Shown in pieces: positions 53,546 through 63,164 of a stretch of 64,000 bases of DNA. How positions within the stretch are numbered: the stretch's first letter is position 1; each line of letters starts with the position of its first letter. Location of the stretch: the NCBI GenBank assembly GCA_000733355.1, contig JNVV01000055.1, positions 210,571 to 274,570 on the forward strand. Reading direction: 5' to 3'. Source of the stretch: Falciphora oryzae. Lineage: Eukaryota > Ascomycota > Sordariomycetes > Magnaporthales > Magnaporthaceae. Under the pieces are notes generated by a model. It did no database searches. It saw only the letters and a list, made by a program, of their open reading frames with translations, and had not been told where the DNA came from. The position numbers and the translations under genes were made by a program.

Positions 53546-54371
53546 GAGGGCGCCAGGCCACGGTAAGTTGGGCTTACGTCATGGCCGACAAAGGCGGTTT
53601 CAATCTATCCACCACAGCATCGAAGATAGAGCCGACATCGACGGTTAGTTATGATGGACAAGTTATATGCGACGGGTGTGTGGCTTACCACCGCAATGCG
53701 AAATATCCGCATCGTGAGCCATGCGCGTAACCATTCGGCCGTATTTTTGCCGTCGATGCCATACCAAATCGACGGACCGATCCGAAAAGAACAACCCTGT
53801 GGCCAGCCACCGCCAGAAACCAGCCGCCCCCAGGACTCGACGTCCAGGCCGGGTACGGCTACGCTCGCCCTTCGTCCACGGACCCCATCGAGCAGGTCTT
53901 CGTCCATGACGAACTTGTTCGGCTGTCGCCTCGAGGATTTTCCGTCCGTGTGGAAGGATTCCGCATCAGCTGGCCGCCCTCCGACTTGCGTCGTGTCTCT
54001 GGCTGGGTATCATCTGGCCGATACGAACCCGTGCGAATTAGAAGACAATCCCTATCTCTCTTTCACAGCTGCTCTGGTTGAAAGGGGTGGGTGGGGGCCG
54101 GGGAGTGAGGAGCAGTAACTGACCAGTGCCCGGGTCAGCGCCAGGATCCTCGACCGGGGCGGTGAGGAGCAATAACTGACCAGCGCCCGGATCAGCGCCA
54201 GGATCCTCGACTGGGGCGGTGATTTGTGGCGCCCATTCGGGTGCCCATCCTCCACGAAACAAGTCCAAGCCCGACGGAAGCCAAAAGGAGACAACGAGCG
54301 GTCGCGAAGCACCCCCTCCTCCAGAGGTCGATGGTCTATGGCTCCACCCCCTGAGCCCTAGACAGCAGATG
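53546..54371. other. No gene recognised; 60 bp tandem duplication inside
   Basis: Near 54106-54225 a unit of about 60 bp with CAGCGCCAGGATCCTCGAC occurs twice. Elsewhere short frames without known motifs. Confidence 0.45.
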
Positions 54372-54890
54372 GCTCCGAGGACCAGGTCATATTCAGACAA
54401 CTCCTTGCTAAAGACCTCATTCTCGAGGTCCGAGATGAACTGAGCCATCGGCTCATACTTATCAGCTCTTTTCGTGGTGCTCGATGCTCTCAGCAGGTTC
54501 ATCGAGAACCAACAGCCGAGGCCGGCTCGACACGAGATCGTTTCGAGGACCAGGTCATATTCAGACAACCCCTTGCTAAAAACCTCATTCTCGAGGTCCG
54601 AGATGAACTGCGCCATCGACTTGTACTTGTCGTCCCGGCCCTCGTTTCGAGGACCAAGTCTCGGCCCTCGGCGTCCAGCGAGCTGGCAGGTTCGTCGAGA
54701 AGCAACAGGCGAGGCCTGCGCGCCAGCAACGGTCGATGCACAGACGCTGTGCCTGGCCACCAGACACAGAGCGGTAAGCCTGGGAGTCCCATGGCTCCGA
54801 CAGTTGCCGTCATGGCAGAGCCCATCTCGGAAGCCAGAGCTTGCCACTCTCCCCCAGCCGATTGATCAGCTGCAGGTGGCAGCCCTTCCT
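54372..54890 (-). pseudogene. ABC transporter nucleotide-binding domain relic with duplicated segment
   Basis: Minus strand near 54790-54660 reads VSGGQAQRLCID (ABC signature) and, after a one-base shift, LLARRPRLLLLDEPASSLDA (Walker B/D-loop). A second Walker B-like RPRLLVLDEPAES lies at about 54525-54485. Each is followed by DKY..MAQFISDLENEVFSK.LSEYDLVL, so a unit of about 170 bp is tandemly doubled. The Walker A part is not seen. It derives from a full-size MDR-type exporter. Confidence 0.62.
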
Positions 54891-56053
54891 CGTCACCCAT
54901 GACGATGTAGACGCGTCCGAATTAGCGCCCCTCCGGCCAACAAGAGTAGCACCGAACCGGCGGCGGCGGCCTCGGTGAGTCGTCTCCCTCCAGGTCCTGG
55001 AGCATGTCGGCCTCGTTCTGAGGGCCGCCCCCCTTCTTCTCCTTGTTTTTGCGCTTCAGGCAAGGGTCTGCGAGCGCAGGGTGCCCCTGTCTTCGGCGCC
55101 AGGACGACATACTGAAGCTGTTCAAGCATGTCCTCCACTCTGGGAGCGGTGGCCTTGGCGAAAGACATGTACGGCGACACACACTCGTCGCCGGGTGAGC
55201 TCCATGACAGCGCGCGAAGTCATGGGCCGACCAGAGGGCCACCATGACTTGGGAAGGCTTTTTGCGCACTTTTTGCTGCATGTCCGCCTGCCCCCGGCGG
55301 AGACGTGAAGGCGGCGTTCTCCAGGGCTTGTCGAGTTTTCTCAACTAGAAAACTTGCTCGTCCCTGACAAAGGCCGTCGGCAGTTGCAAAACCTCCAACG
55401 TTGTCTGGACCGCCAGAAGCATGTGCAAGCATTGCGATGCCGTCAGTGTGGTAGCTGTGAACGCCCCTCGACGGACACCAAATCCCGCTCCACTCGCCCG
55501 CTCACGCGGTTATATCTCAATACGCCGTGGCCGAGTCGGTGCTGGTCGAGGGATCCCGAACCTTGTTGAAGAAGGTCTTGCCGAAGGGTATTGGCAAGGG
55601 GGGCGGTGAGCCGCTGCACGGCAGGGACAGCGGGCACGAGATGGACGTCCGCGTTCTGGCTTCTCGAGAACCATGTGCCGCGGCTTCTCGTTCGACGCCG
55701 CCGCAAGCACGACAGCCTCCTTCTCCTGCGAGCCGGCGACCTGGGGCAGAGCGAAGAAAGGCACCAAAGAAGAGGATGGCAGAGGAAAACGAGCAGGGGA
55801 GGGTTGCGGCTCAGGTCCTCCTCCTCCTCCTCCTCTGACCCAGCCCGGGCACATCTCCACGTCTGGTGATTGGCTGCCAGAGCACACTGAGCGACACCAG
55901 GGGGGAAGGGACTCTTGGATCAAACAGCCAGCGGGTGGAAGAGGCTTGGTACAGGCTGGGCCGGCCTGTATATGTGGTGTCCTCCTCGATATTGCTTGGC
56001 GCATGCTTGGGAGTGGGCTGGGTATTTATCGGAAAGGGTCGAGGGGCCCCCCC
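54891..56053. other. Gene fragments, none identified
   Basis: A minus-strand piece MSFAKATAPRVEDMLEQLQY (about 55170-55110) could be the linker of the neighbouring ABC relic. A CTC triplet run lies at about 55818-55838. Includes one copy of a 90 bp duplicated segment (55468-55557). Confidence 0.35.
55468..55557 (+). repeat. 90 bp dispersed duplicate, copy 1
   Basis: CGACGGACACCAAATCCCGC...TCGGTGCTGGTCGAGGGATC is about 88% identical to 57769-57858. Same orientation, 2.3 kb apart. Confidence 0.8.
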
Positions 56054-56229
56054 AACCTAGGTTGTGAGCTGGTCGGTCTGGTCGGGGGCCCCCCGCCCAC
56101 AACCTAGGTTGTGAGCTGGTCTGGTCGGGGGCCCCCGCCCACGACCTAGGTTGTGAGCTGGTCCGATCGGGGGGCCCCCGCCCACGACCTGGGCCGTGAG
56201 TTGGTCTGGTTGAGGGTCCTCGCCCCGGA
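56054..56229. repeat. Minisatellite, 43-47 bp period, four copies
   Basis: Units start at 56054, 56101, 56144 and 56187 with ACCTAGGTTGTGAGCTGGTC followed by a GGGGGCCCCC palindrome. Looser copies of GTGAGTTGGTCTGGTCGGG continue to about 56340. Confidence 0.8.
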
Positions 56230-57551
56230 GGTTCAGCTGTTCAGCGTCCCCGGCGGGTGGGTGCCTCCCAATGCTCTTCTGGAAGGTGGTCGGGGGGGCC
56301 ACCTGGTGAGTTGGTCTGGTCGGGGGCCATCCGCCATGGAGGTGGTGAGTTGGTTTGCTGCATTGGACGGCGGGCCACACATGCGTAGTAAGCTGGTCTG
56401 CGCTCGCCCACATACATGGTGAACTGGTATCCGGCTGCACAGCCATTGCGGCAATGTCTTGTTGGTCGGGGGGTGCTCGTATATGCGGTGATCCGGTCTC
56501 CGGCCCACATCTGGGGTGCCGGCCGACCAGGGCGGCGGCTCCCTGGCCCTGGGGCGCTCTCGAGTTGCTCATTGCACCGAGTCTTGGCGCCGTTCCTCAA
56601 CGACAGGTATGACTGTCGCTTCTCTTTGTATCGCCACAGCCGCATGCGGTGAGCTGGTCCTCGGCTGCGCCGCCCTCGCGACAATCAGGGGCCGAGACGA
56701 CTGCGGGTGCCGGCTGACGGTCCAAGTAGTGAGGTGTACGACTATGCTCCACGCAAATGACCATCAACCATCAGGCGGGTTGAGGTTGCCGGCGAGGCAG
56801 CTACCGCTAGGGTGGCCCTTGTGGGTGGCAAGGCAACCCACGATGGCCTGGGCTCAAAACGACTGCCGGCGCCGCTGAATCACGTTCGAGCTTGGGCTGA
56901 CCCTTTTGCCCCTCTCCCCCCGAGTGTCTTGTCTGCCGGTTGGTCAAGTTACCACACGCGTCGAAAGGAGCGCGCGGGTCTTGGCAAGGCCTTGTAGGAT
57001 CCCGATGCTCGAAGACTTGACCGCAATCCCATGCGAAGAGTCTGGGCTCTGTAGCGTATCCAATGGCTGCGAGGGCCAATACGACTTCCAGACCTAGATG
57101 GGGGTAGGGTGCCGTCTCGGCTTGGAATCGACACGACGGCTAGCGTCACCAGCGGCCGCTGTTTCTTTTGGCTCTGGGATGGTCGACTGTCTGCCTGCCA
57201 TTAGCTTTTGTCTGTGCCAAGGGTTCCAGGCATATCTCCAGGGACGGGGGACTCTCTTCTATTGGGGGCCTACTTACGCCTCTTGTGCTGGGAGCGCCGG
57301 GCCCGAATGGGGCGTTGCAGTCTGTGCTTCTAGGTGCAAAGGTGCGAGGCAATGACCTATTGCCGACCATCTTGCACTGCACGTACTGCAAGCTAGGAAT
57401 TAGGGACGCCCTGTGATACCCCCTTGACTAGCATGATTTATCGTTAGCCACCGATCTCGACCACCATCTTGGTACTATTGCTGCCAGAGATTTCGTAGCG
57501 CGCTGCTTTTTGGGGTTGGGGTATTGGTCTGGGTGACCCGCTTGGCTGCCC
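56230..57551. other. No gene recognised
   Basis: Degenerate minisatellite sequence to about 56480, then short frames without known domains. Confidence 0.4.
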
Positions 57552-57622
57552 TTGGGGAAAGGGAAAGGGGGAGGGGGAGAGAGGAGAGGGGAGAGGGGGA
57601 GAGGGGGAGAGGGGGAGAGGGG
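57552..57622. repeat. Pure purine G-rich tract
   Basis: About 70 bp of GGGAAAGG and GGGGGAGA units on the plus strand with no pyrimidine. Could form triplex or G-quadruplex structures. Confidence 0.85.
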
Positions 57623-57768
57623 CGACCTACTTGGCTGATGCTCAGGGGGCGACCTGTTTGTCTTGTCCTGGTTAGGCACACACGCTGTAACGTGAGCCGT
57701 TCCAGGGGTTGGCCGCCGTCATGAGCCGCCTTGACCGAGGTGTGTCTCGCTTCGAGCAGGTGATATCT

Positions 57769-57858
57769 CGACGGACACCATATCTCGCTCCACTCGCCCG
57801 CTCACTCGGTTGTATTTCGGCACGCCGTGGTCGAGTCGGTGCTGGTCGAGGGATCCTG
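57769..57858 (+). repeat. 90 bp dispersed duplicate, copy 2
   Basis: Counterpart of 55468-55557; runs directly into the 41-43 bp tandem repeat. Confidence 0.8.
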
Positions 57859-57930
57859 GGATGCTCGTGGATGCTGGGTAGGGTGGCCGAGGGATCCTGG
57901 GGATGCTCGTGGATGCTGGGCAGGGTGGCC
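57848..57930. repeat. Tandem repeat, 40-43 bp, two copies
   Basis: GAGGGATCCTGGGATGCTCG...AGGGTGGCC, repeated once with small changes. Confidence 0.8.
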
Positions 57931-58109
57931 GAGGAGTAATACCCCGGGGGGTCCGAGGAGTCAAGCATTAGTGCGAGTGTTTGGCTGTAAATCTGCAGAT
58001 TTCTCCCCATTCGGCAGAGCATCGTTAGTTTCTTGCTACACTTGAGGGGGATGCAGAGAAACCAGTGCTAACCTATAGGTTTAAAGATATTTACTAAACT
58101 GATGATGAG

Positions 58110-58310
58110 ATGTTGCTGGGCTGTCCCGTATCGGTGTATGTAGTGTTTGGTTTCCCGACACGGGCCAGATGTTGCTGGGCTGGTCCGTGTCGGGAGAGAT
58201 GTTGCTGGGTTGGCCCGTGTTGGTGTATGTGATGGTTGGTTGCCCGACACGGGCCAGTTGCTGGGTTGGCCCGTGTCGGGCGAGATATTGCTTGGTTGAC
58301 CCGATATGAG
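58110..58310. repeat. Minisatellite with hairpins
   Basis: Repeats of GATGTTGCTGGGYTGGYCCG. Two inverted pairs of 15 bp: 58154-58168 with 58180-58194 and 58243-58257 with 58266-58280, each CCCGACACGGGCCAG against its complement with one mismatch. Confidence 0.85.
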
Positions 58311-59924
58311 CCCGGCTAGAGCTGTCTCTGGTGCAGATCTCGGTGAGAGTAGCAAGCACTTCAATGAGAACTTGAAGGACCGAAGTGGGGAAAGGTTCCA
58401 TGTGAACAGCAGTTAGACGTGAGCCAGCCGTCGACGAAGTCATGTTTGGGAAAACAGCTCGTCGGCCCAAAGCCCAGCGGATGTCTTGGCGTAGATGGTG
58501 GTGAGCTCGTCTTCAGCCCAGGGATGTTCAGGCGCTTTGTCGTGACTGAGGCGGAAAATGACCTGGTGGGAGTCGTCAAAGGTTAGCAGTGGATTCGTTC
58601 GAGGGCCAGCTGTACCTGCCCACACTTGCAGCCTCGTTAGAAGAGGCTATGGAGGCCACGACGGGAGGCAGAGATAGAGGTCGAGACAGGAAGTTACTTA
58701 CTTCTTTGCCGCCGCCAGTGGGTGACCTCGAACAGCCGCGTCAGGCCGGAGCGTGTGGAAGAAGTACTGCTCGGTCTTTTTGTTAGGATTGCAGATCTAG
58801 GAGAGGGCAACGGTGCCCAGCTGGACAGACTTGTTCCTCGTGGTGTTAGCGCACCTTGAAGCGTATCTCACTGTAGCCGCGTCTCGCTTGGCCCTTGCCG
58901 TGATTGGCGAGGGGGCTGACGCCGCCGTTGTCTGTCTGCCGAGAGGCTGCTTCTCGTTACTCGGTTGGGCTAGCAGGGTTGGCTGGGTTGACTGCACCGG
59001 TCGGGAGGCTGGATCGGCAAGACTGGTTAGAGAGGAAAGACTAGTTAGAGAGACAAAGCTACCTTGGGCACCTACCTAGTCAGACTGACTGGGCTGGCAA
59101 GCTTGGCTAGGGCTCACTGGGATGGTTGAGCTCGACGTAAAATTTTTTTGGATGGGTTCCTAAGGTCGGTCTTCTCTCTGATGAGCGTGCGCGTCAGCTC
59201 TCTCGGTCTTTGGAGTCCTTGGGTGCAAAGAACAAGGGCAGATTCCTATCCTCGTAAGTGGTATCTAGAGGAAGGCACGTCCATGCCTAGATCAGAGTCT
59301 GATGCGTAGAGGTGCCCTTTGTTTGTTGAGCTTGCCTGGCAGACTTTTGGTTGGGCTTTGCTGGAGTCACGGGATCCTAGCAGAGCAGGTGGGAATTACG
59401 TAGGCAGGCAGCTCTCACGGCCGAAACCTGGCGTCTTAGTGGTGGAACTGAGCCGCCACTTGGAGGACGGGAGGTCCACGCTCCATCTTGACCCGCAGCT
59501 CACCCATAGAGCGTCTTGCAACCTCAACAACAGCCCGGGTGCCTAGCAAGCTAGACCAGCCCTAGCCCAGCAGGCTCGATCAATACCGCAGACACTTCGT
59601 TACTAATCAGGCCTGCAGTGGCCTGCCTATTCCCACCGTTCCTTCACGAGTAGACTCCTCAACAGCGTCCTCACCCGCTTCCTAGTAGCAACTACCACGA
59701 CTCCAAAGGGAAGGAAGATGCACACCACCACCCCCTCGCCGCCAGGAGACCCGACAAGCAGTGCCAGACCAGGTCGGTCCATCTCCAACTAACTTCTCCC
59801 ATCAAGGGTCTGGGAAGGACTCCAGCCCCAAAGTGGCAAGGGCAATAAGAAGTCAGGCGAGAGGCTGCGGGAAGACTCCCACCTTTCCTCCCAGCTCTCC
59901 TCCCACGCTTCTCCCGCTTTCCTT
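58311..59924. other. No gene recognised
   Basis: A minus-strand piece (58440-58625, DELTTIYAKTSAGLWADELF) looks protein-like but has no known family. A run of ACTAGTTAGAGAG-type repeats lies near 59020-59060. Rest is noncoding by eye. Confidence 0.4.
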
Positions 59925-60033
59925 CTCGTCCTTCCTTCTCGTCCTTCCTCTCGTCCTTCCTCTCGTCCTTCCTCTCGTCCTTCCTCTCGTCCTTCCTCTC
60001 GTCCTTCCTCTCGTCCTTCCTCTCGTCCTTCCT
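59925..60033. repeat. 12 bp tandem repeat (CTCGTCCTTCCT), about nine copies
   Basis: Reads RKDE repeats on the minus strand inside a 138-codon frame (59692-60108) and LPLV repeats on the plus strand. Both openings follow from the 12 bp period, so coding is not implied. Confidence 0.9.
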
Positions 60034-60553
60034 CTTCCGTCCCTCCCGCCGTCTTTCTTCCCATCTTCCTCCCTCGGCTTTTTCTTTTCCACTCGAGAAG
60101 AAAGCCACTTCACTCCCCTTCTCCCCCCATATCGAATACCAAAGCCTACAGTTCCGACGACAACTCTAACTCACAAGCGATCCATCACCATAGACCAACC
60201 CGGCCTCTGGGCCCTGGCGCCACGGCGCGCCCACCTCGTCGCCGCGTATCTCACAGGCCTCAAAATGAGGCCGAGTACTGGCACAGAAGGAACTTGAGAG
60301 CCCGTAGCCAAGAGCAATTCAGCGACCCAGGCCCCGTCTCTCGCGCTTTGGGGGAGGAAACCCCAGACGATCACGGTGATGACAGCCCACTGGCTTACGG
60401 TATGTTGTACCCAGCCCTGGATATGGCACGAACTGGGCTTGCACAAGCTGACCTTGGGGGTAGGACGGATTGATCTGGGAGGAGAATGACATCCAGTCTG
60501 TGAGAAGAAGCAAGGCGGGCGGCGCCGATACACCCTGGGGTTGTTTGGCAGCC

Positions 60554-60629
60554 CAACCGCGGCGCGGCCAAGGAGCGCCCCAACCGCGGCGCAGCCAAGG
60601 AGTGTCCGAACAATGGCGCGGCCAAGGAG
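60554..60629. repeat. 27-28 bp tandem repeat, three copies
   Basis: CAACCGCGGCGCGGCCAAGG and variants head to tail. Confidence 0.75.
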
Positions 60630-61067
60630 GGAGAAGGGCCACGGCCACCCTCTATACTGGGTGCTTTCGCCGGCACTCCCCCACAAGTATCAAGAAGTGA
60701 ACGGCATCACGGTCACGGCATCGTTTGATGCCGTCGCCGACTTCGCCGCGAGCGATCCTTTTGGTATGCACAATACCCGACCGCCGACGTCCCGGAAGCA
60801 ACGCTGTGGCGAAGCGACTGAGGGGAGCGCGTCTGCACCTGGTGCTGGAGGCGGTGTCGGCGGCGAGCACAAGAAGCAGCGAGGAGACACGCCACGGCTG
60901 TTGCCGCCCGGCTAGACCGGCAAGTCTTGTTTGATCAAGCAAGTACCAGCACCAGATTCGAGTGGCGCATCTCCATCTATGGCGGGTCCCTCGACGTTGG
61001 GGGGACAGGCTGGCGGCGTGGGTGGTGGACCACAAGCTCTTCTCGCACAATGTGCGCTGGCTCATCC

Positions 61068-61195
61068 AGGCACTCCAGCAACAGCAGCACCAGCAGTGGC
61101 CGCACCAGCAGCGGAAGCCAGCAGCCGCACCAGCAGTAGCAGCCCCGGCAGCCACCCCAACAGCAGCAGCACCAGCAGCTCTAGCGTCTCGGTAT
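61068..61195. repeat. CAG/CCAGCAG-rich microsatellite-like region
   Basis: Irregular CAGCAGCACCAGCAG runs; codes Gln, Ala or Ser depending on frame. Confidence 0.8.
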
Positions 61196-61756
61196 GAGGA
61201 GTTCGTCTCACTGGCCCCCTTTGGATGCCTGGCGCGATTTAGACTAACCTTTCGTTTCGACATTGGCAGAAGGTGGCATTCACCATAGGATGCGTACGCA
61301 CGCGCCAGCTTACGTTGGTCGTCGTCGACATCTCGACCTGGCGTCCCGCAAGGGATACCGGGAGACCTCAACCGGTATGCTCTGCTGCTGAGAGCCCGAT
61401 GCCAGCTCTTCCGAAGACGATCTGGACGACGAATCCAGAGTCCCGATTTTCTACATGTCTGGAACAGAGGGCAGCCTTTCAACAAGGCCCCGTCTCGGCA
61501 GACGGTGGGGGACAGTGGCAAAGACGATGGCCAGGTTGGTGTCCCCAGGCTATAACATCCTTGACATGGCAAAGCTTCCGGCTGACCTGGTTTTTGGCTG
61601 GTGCGCTTCCAGCGCGCGACACGCGTTAGCGCCGGTTGCGAGAACGAAACGCACGCCAACAGCTCCCACAGAGCTTGTGCGACCCGGCTCCCATGTCGCC
61701 TCTGCCCTGGGTCGGCCTCTAAGCATAGAGCCGGCCTGGGGCGGGGCACTGCCGGC

Positions 61757-62053
61757 CTCGTGAGATCCGGCCCGATTACCTATGCCATCGTGTCGCTTAC
61801 GGTTCCAGTTGGGGCAAACGGGAACAGCCTCGTGATGGGCTACAGGACGTCTGGCACCGCCGGCTTCACCACCGTCAGGTATGGCACTGCCGGCTTACCG
61901 CCGGCTTCGCCAACCACCGGCCTCATGGGCCCCGGCTCGGCACCGCCAGGCTCATGAGGTCCGGCCCTGATCACCTATGCCATCGTGTCGCTTACGGTTC
62001 CAGTTGGGGCAAACGGGAACGGCCTCGTGATAGGCTACGTGGCGTCTGGCACC
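61757..62053. repeat. 110 bp direct duplication, about 185 bp apart
   Basis: TATGCCATCGTGTCGCTTAC...GGGGCAAACGGGAAC occurs at about 61780-61835 and 61975-62025, with matching flanks (RSGP.. in one frame). Between and after them GGCACCGCCGGCTT-type motifs recur, including CACTGCCGGCTTAGCCGGCT at 62320-62339 and 62535-62554. Confidence 0.8.
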
Positions 62054-62612
62054 GTCAGCCACGAGCGCGCGGGCCCTCACCTCCCACCCGGCCCATCAAA
62101 CAACCCAGATACACCTTCGACTTGCCGCCTACCGGCGGAGCGGCCCGGGGCAGCATCGCGAGCATCATGGGCCACAACTCAACCGAGAACGTGTGCGTGC
62201 GTCTACGACAGCAGCGCGTACTTTGGGCGGTGCGTGCGTCTCGACGGGCTCGCGAGGCGCTCATCTTTGGCGACGTCGAGCCCGACAGCTCTTCGTCGAG
62301 TGCAGCTACGACGTTTGGCACTGCCGGCTTAGCCGGCTGGGCAGTCACCAGAGGTAAGATGCCGCGCAGCAGGGACTCCCATAGGATCAAGTGTGGTTAC
62401 TAACGGCATACGCCAGCCAGGAACCCCGCAGAGCATGAGGAGACGTCGTGGAGGCTCAGGCCGCATGCACGAGCGCCCCTGGGTTGTGGAGATTGTTGGG
62501 GGTTAAGGGTGTCGCGACCGGGCTACACGGCTGGCACTGCCGGCTTAGCCGGCTGGGGCGGCATCAAAGACAAGATGCCGTGACGGATCCCCCGAGCAAC
62601 TCAACCTTCACC
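62054..62612. other. No gene recognised
   Basis: A plus-strand piece (62100-62180, YTFDLPPTGGAARGSIASIM) is protein-like but unassigned. Otherwise repeats noted above. Confidence 0.35.
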
Positions 62613-62647
62613 GTTCCTAATAGGAACTTACTGTTCCTAATAGGAAC
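62613..62647. repeat. Pair of perfect 15 bp palindromes, 20 bp spacing
   Basis: GTTCCTAATAGGAAC at 62613-62627 and again at 62633-62647. Each is self-complementary around the central A. They lie just before the GNAT fragment. Confidence 0.85.
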
Positions 62648-62649
62648 TC

Positions 62650-62991
62650 GCGTTGCACAAGGTCCCGGTCACAGAGTTCGCCTCCACCCTCAAGATGTGA
62701 AAGGACTCGAATCTGCCTTTCATCGTCGCCATCTCCGGGCTTGAGAATGACGTTCGAGGAAACAAGCCTTCGCAGAAGAAGTGGCAGACAGGCGAGCCAG
62801 AGAAAGGGGAGCTGCTCGGCTTCGCCTTCCTGTCAAACTACCACGCGGGCCTCTGCGGCGCCATCAACTCGGCCGGGAGCTCATCCGTCCGCCTGAGCGT
62901 CGTCGTCCACCCCCAGCATCGCCGCAAGTCCATCGGACATGCGCTCATGGACAAGATGCTGCAGCCGCTTCTAACAGATAGCTTTGGATAG
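62650..62991 (+). pseudogene. GNAT acetyltransferase N-terminal and motif A fragment
   Basis: Frame reads VPVTEFASTLKM, a TGA at about 62698, then LPFIVAISGLENDVRGNKPS, GELLGFAFLSNYHAGLCGAI, NSAGSSSVRLSVVVHPQHRR and KSIGHALMDKMLQ, the beta-strands and acetyl-CoA motif A of a GNAT enzyme; it stops six to eight codons later at 62989-62991. The motif A end overlaps the 53440-53390 piece on the other strand, so the two are halves or copies of the same gene type. The acceptor substrate is unknown. Confidence 0.65.
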
Positions 62992-63164
62992 TCAAATTTA
63001 TTCGTGCACTGCTCGCAGGTATCATCTCCTCTTCATAAGCTTGTCATTACGCCATCCAGGATAAAACATAGCCCCCGTCCCAAACCCCATTAAAAGTATT
63101 AGATGCAAATTCGTAAACCCTTTGCCGCCCGTCGCGTCGCGCATTACCGCACCCACCGCTCCGC

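Larger units (their letters stand above)
60034..61756. other. No gene recognised; repeats inside
   Basis: Contains repeats at 60554-60629 and 61068-61195. A plus-strand stretch (61410-61640, VPIFYMSGTEGSLSTRPRLG, MARLVSPGYNILDMAKLPAD) looks like decayed coding sequence but is unassigned. Confidence 0.35.

Noticed and set aside
56054..58310. Repeats considered as a CRISPR array
   Set aside because: Units are adjacent or overlapping with no unique spacers of constant length, and the genome is eukaryotic.
59692..60108. Minus-strand frame with RKDE repeats
   Set aside because: Openness is forced by the 12 bp tandem repeat; no start context or homology.
60652..61749. 365-codon minus-strand frame
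   Set aside because: Low-complexity Ala/Cys/Arg sequence over CAG-rich repeats, no domain.
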